From: Spisula solida
Lineage: Eukaryota > Mollusca > Bivalvia > Venerida > Mactridae
Assembly (NCBI GenBank): GCA_947247005.1
Contig: OX365948.1
Location: forward strand, 57,318,401 to 57,382,400
Length of the DNA stretch: 64,000 nucleotides
Reading direction: 5' to 3'
Shown: positions 25,691 to 39,200 of the stretch, one piece after another
Layout of the letters: every line of letters starts with the position of its first letter
How positions within the stretch are numbered: the stretch's first letter is position 1
Made by a program: the position numbers and the translations under genes
Notes under the pieces: generated by a model
What the model was told of the DNA's origin: nothing
What the model saw: the letters and a program-made list of their open reading frames with translations, nothing else
The model's database searches: none

Positions 25691-26573
25691 GTACATGTAT
25701 ATTTTACTCCACCATCAAACGGAAATCCAATATGTCACATTTTAATTATCGATGAAAGAAGGGCAACAACAAGAATAACACTTAATTTGGAATTTCTTTG
25801 TATGTGCACGTATATGCACATAAAGTACTTTATGTTGAAAAACGATACTTAGGACTTACATATCAAACAGTAGCCTGAATGGTTGCCTAATTAAGGAGGT
25901 ACATGTATGTATATATTACTCTACCAAAAAACAGATATCTAAAATGTCACATCTTAATCATCGAGGAAAGAAAAGCAACAAAAACGTTTATTTCGTGATT
26001 TCTTTGTACGTACATGTATACATCTCCCTAATGGAAATGTTGACCTTCTGTCAAATCAAACAGTACAGATAGTAATCATTGTTTGTGTAACTCGTTACAT
26101 CATTAGTCCTCTTTAATGTATTGTGAAATGAGTAGATTATATCACTGTATAGAAATGAATGTTTGATAATATCCCGCAAATTGCAGACATTTTGTTTTAT
26201 TTCTAAGTTTCTCGTATACTACCAGCATCGATAAATTAGTTTATAGAAAAGCTTTACTAATGATCTCTAATGCAAAATTGTGAATCCATGGTGTTATCTG
26301 ACGCCACAAGATAACCAAGATGTGCATGTGTTCATCACGGAATGTCTGCTGTTTTTCTGCTTCCTAATTAGGGTGATTAGTTACTTAGGAACTAGAGGTG
26401 TGCTCTAAATGCTAACTCAACAATATTAATGTGTTGGTTTTCGTTTTGATGTGATATGATGTTCGTTTGTTTATTCGTTCATATTTTCGACATAGACAGT
26501 CGAAAGTGCGTGGGCATTCGATCTTTCCTACCAGATTAGCAATTTACCTCCGACTTTGGGGAGAGTGGTATAG

Positions 26574-26921
26574 TACGAAGGATGATCCATAAATAACGAG
26601 AAAATGCTTATAATTTTCTTATTATACTTTAGATTTTACTCAAATATTAGCTTGAGGTAATATCATACATTAGCAATGTTTCCCTGAATTTCCATGATTA
26701 CAGCGACACCATGCTAAAATCTATGGTTGCTAAGGTAACCCTTGATACGCCTAGGCGGGGCATTTTACGGGTCACTGTTTGGATGCAAATTCAATTCGTC
26801 AAAAATTTCATACTTTTTCTTCCAATATATGGTATTAACTACCACATAAAATATTTTTATAAAATAACATAAAATAAAAAATTATAAGCATTTTCTCGTT
26901 ATATATGGATCATCCCTCGTA
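26574..26921. mobile_element. 348-bp MITE with TACGAAGG/TACGAGGG ends
   Basis: The left end TACGAAGGATGATCCAT and the complement of the right end TACGAGGGATGATCCAT form inverted repeats that continue through a conserved GAGAAAATGCTTATAATTT tract. The outermost bases match those of the MITEs at 11,621 and 47,874. It is absent from copies A and B at the equivalent place and has no coding capacity. Confidence 0.85.
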
Positions 26922-27469
26922 TAATAAACGAAGATGGGTTTTTATTGAATTTGGTCGTATTGTTGATTTTGCCATTGTGTTCATCGTAATGCACTTTACG
27001 TCCGCAGTCTTTATACATATTATGAAATAATGATAGGAATTATTCACTTGGATGTTATAGTTCTCAAGTCTCGTAACGATAATTATATCTCGCGAGATTT
27101 AGTGACAACACATTCCGAGGAAATTATATGAGCAATTAACGTATCGCCTGCAAGCCAACTCCCAAAAGGCTTATCTGCTACAAATATGAAGATAGAAACA
27201 TTTCCCAAGATGTCCTGTTGATATTTAATCATAAGCTCTCTTAGTCAGCAGTTGGTTAAAGACATCACATTTTATTGCCTGTGTCGGTGGCGACCGTCAT
27301 AATACCACTGCAACAACCAGACTCGCAACAATGTAAATAGCGCCTAACGCTTTTTTTCTCGAAAAAAATAAATCACGATCTATATATTCACTTAATATAA
27401 TTAATTCCACCCTTAATAGATATTTAAAGTGTTAGAATGTCACTTTAAGTAAACGGGTTCGGTAGTAAA

Positions 27470-28293
27470 GAGATTATATTAAGTCAGACAGGGAAGGCAG
27501 CACTCAACTTAACCAGCCGAGCACAGACAACATTAAAACACACAAAGCACTGAAACACGACATACCGTCCAGAAAGTCTGCAGTCAAACTAAAACGGAAC
27601 GAGAGCCATGTGACGAGAAAACTACAACTGGACACCACATACGACAAGGACAATCTACAACATATATATAGTGTACATGCAATTTTGAAAGATGCGAAGC
27701 AGCCTTGTGCTGGACAACGAAATTGCAGAATGGCACATACAAAATGAGCAAAGTTCAACAAGTATAGTATTTTTACTATAAAGTGGACAATGCATACATA
27801 GAGGAAGGTTGACCAAATGGCTTCCGCCTTTGAACGGACAGCGACAAATGTCACCGGAGGCTTAAACGTTTTACAGTACACCAAACCTCACACTTACCCA
27901 ATAGACAACCTTATAACATATTACAGTGTAAATAAAAGTTTCCCGCCGTGTAATGCCTTCTAACAAAAAGGCCACAGTGACAGGTAATAAAAGAATGTAA
28001 AACATTAAATAAACAACGTCCATCCAGTAGCACAGAAAGTACTCAATAACCTATCAGAAGCCAGAGCAACAAGAGAGCAAAACATTTAAGTGTACGACAA
28101 GACAATGTAACAGACAGGCATCAATGCCAGCCGTCCAAAAAGGCTTGAGGCTAGGCATATCATAGAGTCTGTATATTGTCCGGTCATCGCACAATGAAAT
28201 AGGAAGCATAATGGCGAGCTGTAAATGGACCCACTACTAAGCATGCAGTCCTTTGCAAAATGGTCATATCCTCTACTCAGAAAACGTTTTATA
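27470..28293 (+). mobile_element. ~0.82-kb insertion of the dispersed family with flanking duplication
   Basis: Copies A and B run straight through this point. In D the sequence is interrupted after GTAGTAA (27,462-27,468) and resumes after a second GTAGTAA (about 28,297-28,303), which looks like a 7-8-bp target duplication. The insert opens with AAGTCAGACAGGGAAGGCAG, the best-preserved '+' family terminus. The 126-aa minus-strand ORF at 27,504-27,884 lies inside the insert and shows no recognisable domain. This copy may best define the family's real ends. Confidence 0.7.
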
Positions 28294-30022
28294 GTAAGTT
28301 TATGTAGTAAGTTTGGTATTCCGTTAATCGTAAATTGATTTGAATATGTCAGCAGTATGCTAACATATTGTATAACGGCAATATTGTAACAATATTAAAT
28401 GAAAAAGAAACGATCCATTAAGTTGTTTTTCAACAAACCACGTTTACGAAACACTCCCATGAATCATTCCTCATATTTTCCCAAGGTTTTACATTGTATT
28501 TTTATCCTTGGAAATGTCAAACAAACACATATGAGTTCTTCGTGACTGGTAAACAATTAATGTAAACATTATACTACAAAATCTCATATGGCACCCTACC
28601 CACTTTGACTTAAATTACGTTACGTTTTATACTTGTGTTCCTTTGTATTTTACAACAATAAATATCACCCATTAAAAATTATCAACTGTTTTTGTATTCT
28701 GAGTCTTCTACACGAACGGTTTGCTATAATACGCAATGATACTAACTACCAAGGTCGTGACTTCATTGTAGTAGTAATTATATTCTTTCATTGACTGTTC
28801 AAACCATTGTCAATACTTTTCGAATCGACCAATTTTAACAATATACGGTTCATGTTCTTGATTCGTATCCTATGATTTCTGGCACTAGTATCAATATCTA
28901 TTTTGAAACAATGTATGACTGATAAAATAAGAGGTAGCCAAAAATAGGAAAGATATGAGCATACAATGTATTATAAATGATGTAGTTCATCAAATTATAC
29001 AAGTCTGTGATATATATAGCAATAAGTCTTGGGCTGTCATAAATCACTGTAGTAAATAAGTAGAAGACGATACGAGGAGAAACGAGATAATGGTCTGAAT
29101 GCATTTCTCTCTTAATTTATTTCTATAGACTGGTACCTCCGTCCAATTAGGTTAATGCAAATTACGTATATTGTCAATTTCGACGGGTACCAGTCTTCTT
29201 ATTTTTTCGTCATTTCTCTTCCGTACAATTACATCTTACAATTACAATTACATCTATAGACGTATCAACTTATTACAACATGTCTGCTAACGGGAAACTT
29301 ATTGTAAGGAACACGAGGAAATTCTAAATCTCACTAATTTCGTAATTCACAATGCTTTTACGCATACAATCTATACTGTATAGCACACTATTTTGCGTGA
29401 TTATAGTTTCCCCGAAGGTCACTTATTTTATAAAACCAATTTCCATGTATCATTTTGGATAATCCGAACTTTCTTCTATTACAACTTACTGTACAGCACT
29501 TTATTTTCGTAAGCTTATATATTCGTGTGGTCTTATCTAGAAGTAAATCGCGGTACTTTTACAAATACTTTTCGTTACATTTTGAATTGCTATTGCTAGA
29601 TTCCCACTTGTAATACCATACATGGAATTATTTTAGTTTTAGTCATTTTGAAGTTTTTGGTATGATACTTTCGTTTCGTCGAGCTCTTTCATAGAAAATA
29701 TCACATTTCATACTCATAATGTGAATATTGCGAGCATTTTGGTGATTTTAAGTGTAAAAACTTATGTCTGTCTCTTTTTCTTCTTCCCTTATCATTGCGA
29801 ATGAAATCGGATTTATAGTAAAACAGATTGTAATTTTTATGATTTCTGCAGGCAATTACTGTTCTCTGACATTAGCACAAAGATAATTTATCTTGCAAAT
29901 CTTGCTGAAACACTGGTGTAATCTATCTGTTTTACCCTCATTGATTTTGGCATTATATGTGGGCATCATTTTAGTATTTGCACCATCAGTACGACAGTGC
30001 TCTCAATAATACAGTACCACTC

Positions 30023-30135
30023 TGCGTTCAACGAATATTTACTGGACGCACGTTTCGTACCTGTTTCGTACTTGTTACGTACCAGAAACGAAACAGGTAT
30101 GAAACGTGCGTCACGTAAATGCTCGTTGAACACAG
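30023..30135. repeat. ~113-bp foldback palindrome inserted in D
   Basis: The arms (30,023-30,070 and 30,086-30,135) are nearly perfect complements with a short loop; for example CGTTTCGTACCTGTTTCGT pairs with ACGAAACAGGTATGAAACG. Arm-1 sequence at the equivalent place (about 21,950-21,990) has no counterpart. A DNA-only foldback element or MITE is likely. Confidence 0.8.
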
Positions 30136-31690
30136 GGCTGTTATGAAATATGGTTTGTGTGAAGAAGTCAGTCTACGTTGATAGACGACGAGTCTGATAA
30201 AACTCAGTTTATTTCGAATTTAAAATTCACAAATTACTTCTTAATTAGATGACATCAACGAATTGATGTATTTTAGTAACATTTTTATCGAGATGCGCCG
30301 TTTTTTAGACCCTTGTCAGATATAATGATAAAACACATCAAGAAGGTCGGAATTAAATTGCCGTCCGTGATCGCATCGACATATAAGTTGAAGTATATCA
30401 ATACAAATATCAGAACACATCATAAGTGACGTTAAGTAATTGATAAACTACTGTTCTAATTGATCGGACAGTGAGACGATATGTCGGTAAATCGATGACC
30501 TAAGTTAAGAGAGTGATACAAGTAATATAATTGTTCATCTTACATTGTTTTGTCTGTGTAACACTTTGACGAATGTTTGCAGTCCAATTCCCTGGATCTT
30601 ATAGCACATAATCGAGAAATATCGGCTTCGGGCTGCCTTTAAGAATCAAGTTATTTAGCTGTGTCGTTCAATTAAGAGGACAATGACCGCGGTTCTCGTT
30701 TTCATACTCATTTATTTTAGATCGAATGTGATACAAGTTCTACAACATATATTATTAAGTCTAGACATATCATTCCTTAAAGTCGTGAAATCGTGAAGTT
30801 GAAATCGAGAACTCATGAACCAAACTGGTTCTCTCCGACAATCTCCACCTGACGGCATTAAATCGAGATTGTAGTGTAAACACCCTGTAAGCGTTTCCTG
30901 AATTATAATTACTGGTACCGTCACTCTTTTTATCAAAGACATTCGTATATATGTCCCTGTTATTTGATCATCGAAACCTAGACGAAATGTCTTTTCGCCA
31001 TCCTATCAGACATAATAACTAAAGTTCAATGACATCACAAACATACCTTAGGACAAAAGTGAACTTTGTAGTAATAATGTGTCAAGGAGGGTAGGACGGA
31101 AACACTAGGTTAATGCGTTCCCAGATATAATCCGGTAACTAACAGTAATACAGTTCGACGCCTTTAATACAAACGTAAAAACTGTGGGTGCGGAGTACAC
31201 AAGAGTACGTGTTACTTGAGGTTCAAAACGACCAAATGAAATTGTTCTTTTACTCAATCTAAAGAGACAAACTTCGGACCCCATCAATGTCAACCTTTTG
31301 TACATGGGGACCTCTCAAAATCTATCAATCAATGGAAACAGCTTCCAGCATCTAGAAGATGATTTCGTGATTCTAATTCAGGCTTGTCGAGATATACCAC
31401 CATTTCTAGTCAAACCAAAATTTATTTTTTAAACAAGACTACCTGATATTATATTAGTCCGCATATGCAGTTGATAGTGTGTTGCCAAGATAACTTCGGA
31501 AATCAATTACTAGTGCAATCTCTTTCTAAACATCTAGTTGGTTTCTTATTATCCGAATATACGAGACTTTTACAGCCGGTGTTACTTGTTATATGACAGT
31601 GTTTCATTTTCGATGAACGAAGCTTTGCAATCAAACTTCAATAAAATACAGAAACCGGTAATGAGATACTTATCCGTTCTGAGGAGGCGT

Positions 31691-32512
31691 AAACAAATTA
31701 TCTCGCTTAAATATTTTTCAAGTAATTCACTTGCATGCATTCTCATTTATCAGCGTATTCCTCACCAGCCGTCTAAGAACTTGACTAACCACTGAGGATG
31801 CTGGCAAGACGCAAAGTGTAAAAGCGAATACCATCAGGAATAGGGACTGGTACCAAGAGTGATCAATATAAGTTCGATAACTTATTGTATTACTTTATAA
31901 CAAAATGTGTGCAGAATATATGCAATTATATTTATAATTTAAAATGTTCTCAACAGTTCGGAAATTAAGTGATATACATATATACAAAATCATATAGGAT
32001 ATTTCATAGTTAAAATAAAAAATACGTCATGTTTTCTGACCGGAAATAATTAATAATAATAATAACAAATAAAAATCATTTTGGAATTCAATATTATTGG
32101 CTACTGGAGACAGGTGGGTGCTTACTACATGTGATCACTGTAACAGAGGTTTTATTGTAGTCCTGTAAAATTACAAATAACACCAGAGAACTTGATTCAA
32201 TAGTTTCACAGAGGAATGAGAAATAAAGTAATCATCGAATGCTGATTTCCTAAAAAAATTGATCTGGAATAACACAGCAAATGCAACGGATGCATTTGAT
32301 GGCTTTTTGTTCATTTAAAGGATATTAACCCTTAAGATTAGCCATAATAATTTGTGGAGAAATTAGCAAAAAGGTTAAAACCTAAAATACTTGACAGAAC
32401 AATCAACCGTCGTTTAATAAATGCTCAGTGTAGTCTTGTGGATGATCGTCACTTCATGATTTCCTTTTTTTATGTTTTCAGAAATTTTACAGCACTTTTC
32501 GAAGTATCCATT
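31691..32512. other. Unassigned stretch between copies D and C
   Basis: No homology to arm 1 was found by eye and no gene is seen. If copy D was flipped, this stretch may have moved with it. AT-rich, with only short ORFs. Confidence 0.4.
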
Positions 32513-32989
32513 GATAGACTGAATTAGACCAATTGTACTGCACGATACATCGATATAATTGATAGGCCAAATCAGGGCATTCAGAGGACTTCCTGACCGT
32601 CTCAATAAAAGGACCATTTTAAAATTAAAACCATGACAAAACTAATAACATTACTAGTAATAGAAACAACCTAAAATAGCAGAGTTTCATTGATTTGATC
32701 TTTAACCAATTTAACCGAACTTTTAAGTTCACATTTTACCCCTGGATTATAATTAAACATTGATTTCCGAGGCTGCAATAAGTAGATTTTACGTTATCTT
32801 GTTTCAAAATAGCATCAATATCTAGGGATTTCAGAAGCTACTTTATCAGTTGGTTTCAAAATAGCATTAATACGATCTAGCTCAATCATTCAATCAATCG
32901 TACAACTATCGACTTTGTTGTGGAATGCGGGAGTTTCATTAATGTCTCTACGGCTTCTGGTGTTGATAGTCATTGCTGATTTATTTGTT

Positions 32990-33757
32990 AATAAGTATGG
33001 TGTTTTAAGTATGTCTTTGTCATAGTACTATGCACCCAAGTATTTGTTAGTAAATATGGTGTTTTAAGTATGTCTTTGTAATAGTACTATGCACCCAAGT
33101 ATTTGTTAGTAAATATGGTGTTTTAAGTATGTCTTTGTCATAGTACTATGCACCCAAGTATTTGTTAGTAAATATGGTGTTTTAAGTATGTCTTTGTTAT
33201 AGTACTATGCACCCAAGTATTTGTTAGTAAATATGGTGTTTTAAGTATGCCTTTGTCATAGTACTATGCACCCAAGTATTTGTTAGTAAATATGGTGTTT
33301 AAAGTCAGCCTTTGTCATAGTACTATGCACTCAAGTATTTGTTAGTAAATATGGTGTTTTAAGTATGCCTTTGTTATAGTACTATGCACCCAAGTATTTG
33401 TTAGTAAATATGGTGTTTTAAGTATGTCTTTGTTATAGTATTATGCACCCAAGTATTTGTTAGTAAATATGGTGTTTTAAGTATGTCTTTGTCATAGTAC
33501 TATGCACCCAAGTATTTGTTAGTAAATATGGTGTTTTAAGAATGCCTTTGTTATAGTACTATGCACCCAAGTATTTGTTAGTAAATATGGTGTTTTAAGA
33601 ATGCCTTTGTTATAGTATTATGCACCCAAATATTTGTTAGTAAATATGGTGTTTTAAGTATGCCTTTGTTATAGTACTATGCACCCAAGCATTTGTTAGT
33701 AAATATGGTGTTTAAAGTCTGTCTTTGTCATAGTAGTATGCACCAAAGTATTTGTTA
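32990..33757 (+). repeat. 59-bp minisatellite, about 13 copies
   Basis: The unit is 59 bp and includes GTTAGTAAATATGGTGTTTT and CATAGTACTATGCACCC. Unit differences are few (GTC/GTT, TAT/GAA, one-base changes), so expansion is recent. It lies in copy C where arm 1 (about 17,480-17,530) has ordinary single-copy sequence. TAGTACTA inside each unit is a short palindrome. Confidence 0.96.
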
Positions 33758-33864
33758 ACATGACAAGGATGGGTATTGTACATTATACACGTACAACTCG
33801 TGTATTTAGGGTCATATGTTAATTAAGAAATAATGAATACGTAGCTATATTTTGTTGTCCAAAT

Positions 33865-33965
33865 AAAATATAGGCTGCACGTGTTTGGATGCGTAGTAAT
33901 TAAAACACGAGTGCGTAGCACGAGTGATTTAATGTACGCATTCAAACGAGTGCCAATATTTTATA
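33865..33965. repeat. ~100-bp foldback MITE, first copy
   Basis: An imperfect palindrome runs from AAAATATAGGC to GCCAATATTTTA with a central CACGAGTGCGTAGCACGAG. The same element, complemented, lies at 58,715-58,815. A 62-aa ORF starting inside it is spurious. Confidence 0.85.
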
Positions 33966-36044
33966 ACACAACATTCATTGCAATATCTCTGAATAATTTA
34001 AGCAAACTTTTAATTTATGAGTATATTAATATACCGTTTTCTATTCGATTTCATTGTTTTATCTTTTAAGTAAGTTGATAATGTATTCGCTCACTGGTAC
34101 ACAGGCTCAATACTATAAATGTAGCAAATATATTACATGCGCATGCGGGTAAAACAAATGAACGAAGACTAAAATATTTATCAACGAAAGGTATTTATTT
34201 ACCAATCAAACGCTACATGTAGATATTCAAATATATCTACCATGATCCAAGTTGTCTGTTCGATTAATTATTTATATGAGTGTGTTGTTTAATTACTGAA
34301 CTTCACTTACTATTATGAGAAATGATTTCTTTGATCATTTAAGTCACGGAAATGTAACATTTTAACATAGATATAACCCAGTTGCATGGAGGAGTACATT
34401 GTATTTAAAGGAATGCAGGAAGTGTGGTTGTCTGTATTACCTCCTCTACCACTACGTTAAAACATTTTAGTACGACACGAAACCAGACTAGAATCGGGTA
34501 CTAAAACTTGGTGGACTGTCTGCATGGTTTGTTGGATCTGTCACATGTGCCGGGGACACAGTCCAGCGCTTTTATATAGCTACTGTGCTAGCCGGGTAGG
34601 ACGAGAAGTTATAAGAAAAAAGCCACCACTGTAGAGTTTTCCTCCACCTGAAGATAAGTTGTTTATTCCTTATATATTGGTACCTTGGTATAAGCTATGA
34701 TTATTTTTGGACTGTGGTACTTCCTTTTATTGATCTATCTGTCAGCAGGCTTTAATATATTACAATCTGGGGCTGTCACCTAAAATAGAGAATTTGGTGG
34801 TTTATGAATGGAATAACCACAGAGAAACAATTCGTAAAAATAACAAAGTGAGACAATTGCATGTGAAGACAAACGTGTTTTAGTGCAAACACATTGTTGG
34901 TTTTTTGTCGTATCGTGATTAATTCACATATCGACTGGTTATTTGTATCTGATGTCTTATGTGACAAAAACATATCTTCTAAATTTGTATGTTAACCACA
35001 CGGGTAGTTACAACAACATCATTTATCACACCGGAATCCCCTAGACTAACGAGCTCGTAGGCGTCATTAGTTACAAGCTTTCTGTATCTCATCTGTAAAA
35101 AGTGTACACATTATTTGTCACTGAACTGTTTTTTATATAAAACGCTATAGCATCATAACGATATGTAGACATACACAATGTATAATAATTCACAAGACAG
35201 ACTCAGGTAGAGCGTCTTAGAATAACATTTAAAAAAAAAGACTCTACTGCGATATCATCCATTTTCGTGCAGAGCTGTGCCCTAGACGTATGTCGCGCGC
35301 TTTGTGATCGAAAGAACCCGGGTTCGATTTATGTACCACTGCTAAAATGTATTTAAGCAGAGTTCCAATTACAAGGAACGATAAACGTAAGGCCTTCATG
35401 GAGGTGTCTTATTGATTTGTCTGACATTTTGTCCTGCACGTATATATGCCATTGTAATAGAACGAGCGTACAATGTCCCTAGCAAGTATACGACTCTTAG
35501 ATTATTGACATCTAAGTTACGAGGGGAATAGACATTAAAATCACATAACAATAAAATACCAATTATCGTGTCTGTCTATGCAGATTTTCTTTTCTGCCAA
35601 GCTCGACTTAACCATGACAAAATGCCACTTGACATTCTATGCACGCTAAAACATTTCTCATGTGTTCATTTCTTAATATCTATAGCATCTAAAAACAAGC
35701 TGTGAATAAGATATGAATTTAAAATGCAACGTGTACTGTAATCTGAGCAGACCGGATTCCTAGGTAACTGGAATTCTGTGAAAACCAATCATATCAGTTT
35801 CTCTCGAAAATTGTCCTTCTTTATTACAATGTAAACTACTATTGAGAAAACCGGAACATGATAATTGAGAACGAAAAATTAGTACACTCGTAATAAACAC
35901 ATATATTATAGCTTAATTATAGCCGAAGTAAAACATGTCCAGACAATACCGAATGATTATGAAAACCGAACAAATCACGTGATCCAAACGATGATTTCTC
36001 AGAATCCACTACCCGAACCATTGTCATGAGGTTTGTTGAGACAA

Positions 36045-36235
36045 GAATATTATCGCTACAACAATCAATAATCAAAAAGTTTATACTCAAATATGGAAGA
36101 CGTCTCATTATGCAGACGTGGAAGATTAATCAATTTATTCATGATGTTCGTTTAACTTTACTTGCGTCACTTCCTGTTTATCAAATATGGCAGACGTATT
36201 ATTATGAAGACGTGGAAACAAACGATTGATGTTGA
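36045..36235 (+). repeat. Local ~110-bp tandem duplication within copy C
   Basis: Two tracts (about 36,080-36,165 and 36,180-36,265) share AAATATGG-AGACGT, ATTATG-AGACGTGGAA and AACTTT-CTTGC. It falls where arms A and B carry the 103-aa ORF and disrupts it here. Confidence 0.6.
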
Positions 36236-39200
36236 TTTATTAACTTTCAATTTTACTTGCACTTACGTTTTTTGTACTGTCTTCGAGACATTGACTGTGG
36301 TTTAAGACACATAAGTCATGAAAAGAATGAAAGAAGATTGCAAAAATTAAGTGTTTTTCTGCTACCTTGCATAGATAATCTGACCCATGTAATTAATCAT
36401 ACTTCCGCGTGTTTATGTATGTATTAACGATGAACGATTACATACGCTAACAGTTGCATTATCATAAAGTTTGTCATAATTGATGAAACTCAAAAGCCAA
36501 TCAGATCTAGAACATATCATTATGTTGATTCCTAAGTTTGCATAATTAACATAATTAAAGTAACCCCGTACCTGGCTCGAACAGCCTCATCAAACATTGT
36601 TAAATTTTATTGAAGATTTTATTATTTTAAAATGTTTTGAAGTTTGCACTGGATATCATTAAACGTTTTGTGAAATGTCACACTCTAGCCGAATTTATGC
36701 TTAACTAACCTAGCCTGTCTTTTGCACTTATAATATGGTCTACTTGTTTATGCAAAGTATATATACATATATATTTGAACAAATAGGTACATAGATACAT
36801 CAAGGATATAGCATGGTCAACTTGATGAAAGCCAAGACAGCCAAACTTAATATCACATCGATAATAAGACCAACTCAACGTGAAGGCCATAAGTTTAAGT
36901 TACATTTGAATGTTTTATTATTTATTTAGCCTCCATATTAATTAAATACTGTAATACACAGGCAATCAAAATCCATAATGAAGGCAGCGCCTAGCCATAC
37001 ATGCGGCCATCTTCAACGCCATCGTAGATTTAGGCCCCGCGCTAACAATTTGCGATTGATGCCGGCAGTCTTGTTAACACCAATGATCCAAAATATGATC
37101 TTACTATTGAAATATTACTGTACATAAAGCAAAGATAGAACACTTTTGTTTTGAACCACCGAATATGTACCGGCTGGCTAACATCAACTGTCTACAAGCC
37201 TATCATTTCCGCAGTAAACCCTGCCTTGTCTTATATATCACACACCACAAATTAATCGCCTTAACCTATTCGATTGTATTCCAGAATAATCATTCAAAGT
37301 ACAATCTGATGTTGAACTAGACTCAATCACTTCTGTTTGGAACTCTCTGTTCTTGAGACATTTGGTAAATACTGTTTAAATTTGAGTTTCTGATAGAACG
37401 TGTATTGTATTTGTATACATTGTAAATTAATATTTTTTGTGCTCTGTTCTCAACATTCTTCTGTCCATTGTCTCATCTTAACATCAATTTACAATATCTG
37501 TTTTGTAGCAGGTCATTTTTTTATGTTTTTGGAATAATGTACGGACCAATGTATCTTTCATTTCTGTATGAGTTCCAGCCGGTGCTAACAGGTTATGCAC
37601 TGCCGAAATCTCCAACATTGGCATTTTCAAATCGCTTGCCATTAGAGGCACCAAACATGTAGGACATTATATACCATAGTACCTATAGTGACGTAAAACC
37701 ATACTGACCAGTATATGTCGACCACTCAAAGGAAACATTGCGCAAGTGTTGATGACGTCTAAAAGCCAACATGACAATTACATCTGTGACAGCGGCGTTG
37801 TGTGAATACTAAATTCTAGGTAATTCACATGTACACACGTGGTGTGACATAATTCGTATCATGACAATACGAAAACTTGTTCTCTGGATAGTTCTTTCTG
37901 ATATATAAGATGTAGCAACTGAGATGGAAATCGTCTCGATAAATAATTTAATAGAATAATCCCTTGTGTTGAAGATTACGAAATGAGTTTTCAGGAGAAT
38001 GTGAAATATATAAGGTATGTCACATGTATTGGCCTCTTATGGTGATATATATTAGAGATAAAACTCTAAAAATAGATCTGCGAACTATACACGCTGACAT
38101 TATAGTGTTGATAAAAAATATTATGAAGGGAATATTTCATCAAAATTCACTCCGCGGATAATTCAACACCTTCACATTTAGTCACTTTTAATAGAAAATA
38201 ATGTCATTTTCATTTTATAGAGAACTAAAACTGAAAATAAGAGGTTATTAAATAAAGTCGAGGGTGTGAGTTAATTAAGATTTTTTATGTGTTTGTTCTC
38301 TATCTGAATTGTATCATAGTTTAACTAAGGGCGTTTTGGTGTGGTGGTAGAGAGCAACTATTCGTGTGATGTTGCAGTAGAAGCATTTCACTTCAGGGCA
38401 GTATTGTAGATAGTGCATTCTTTTCTAGTACAGCATGGTACTTGTAGTTAGTGTACTATTATCTATTGAAGCATGGTAGATAGTGCATTATGTTCAAGAG
38501 TAAGAAGGATACTACATAATTATGATAGCATAGCTTGGTTTTATGAAAAACATGTACAGTGCAGTATTGTTTAGTGTACAAAGGTTCTTATGATCGGGGT
38601 TGGAGTACATCCCACGACATTTCAATCTGGCATCTCGTGACCTTCTTATACAGTCGGGTGATGTCGTGGCATTATTTGAACAAGATGTTAGATTATCTAA
38701 GTACACGCAGAATGAAGTTCCTGGTTTTGTTAGTTTCCAATATAGCCCATATAAATTATTGTGAAGCCTTTCCCAGGACGAAATTGTTTTATGTTTTACT
38801 TTTACGATGTGCTAATCGGTTTGCGATGTCAATGACACAATTATGTAAGAAATTACACCATTTAAGGAAGATGCTTATAACTTACAATGCATGGGTGCGG
38901 GTGAAAATGGTGTCTGCTTTTGGAAACTAAAACAATATATTCAGTTATTAAACTTATTAGTTCTTCATCATTTAAGTAATGAGTTTGTAAACTAGATATA
39001 AATCACATTGTAAGAATGCGGGTAATATCGGTACTTCGCTACTAACTTCATGCAGCAATGCTACCATGCTTCCAACTCTAGGCTAGCCATAGGCTGCCAG
39101 AGTGCAAACTTCATGTACATCTACAAATTGATGTACGTGTAACTATACACGAACTTTCAGAGTGCCACGTAACGATTTTAACAACCCGGTACAGAACGGG

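Larger units (their letters stand above)
25691..31690 (+). repeat. Copy D: inner part of the second arm, direct orientation
   Basis: The homology to arm 1 starts at 18,369 (shared GTACATGTAT followed by CTCCACCAT) and ends near 23,690. Matching stretches lie in the same order and direction, with clearly more divergence than between A and B. The first ~170 bp is locally duplicated (25,691-25,860 and 25,905-26,060). Insertions relative to arm 1 are listed separately. No conserved ORF is seen. The end at 18,369 abuts exactly the point where copy C stops. Confidence 0.85.

Noticed and set aside
27504..27884. 126-codon minus ORF
   Set aside because: Lies wholly inside an insertion of the dispersed family and has no recognisable domain.
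35290..35350. tRNA-like segment with GGGTTCGATTT
   Set aside because: The B box is imperfect and no convincing A box or acceptor stem is present; at most a decayed SINE.
37468..37662. 64-codon plus ORF in copy C
   Set aside because: No equivalent frame is open in arm 1 at about 13,000-13,250, and no domain is visible.
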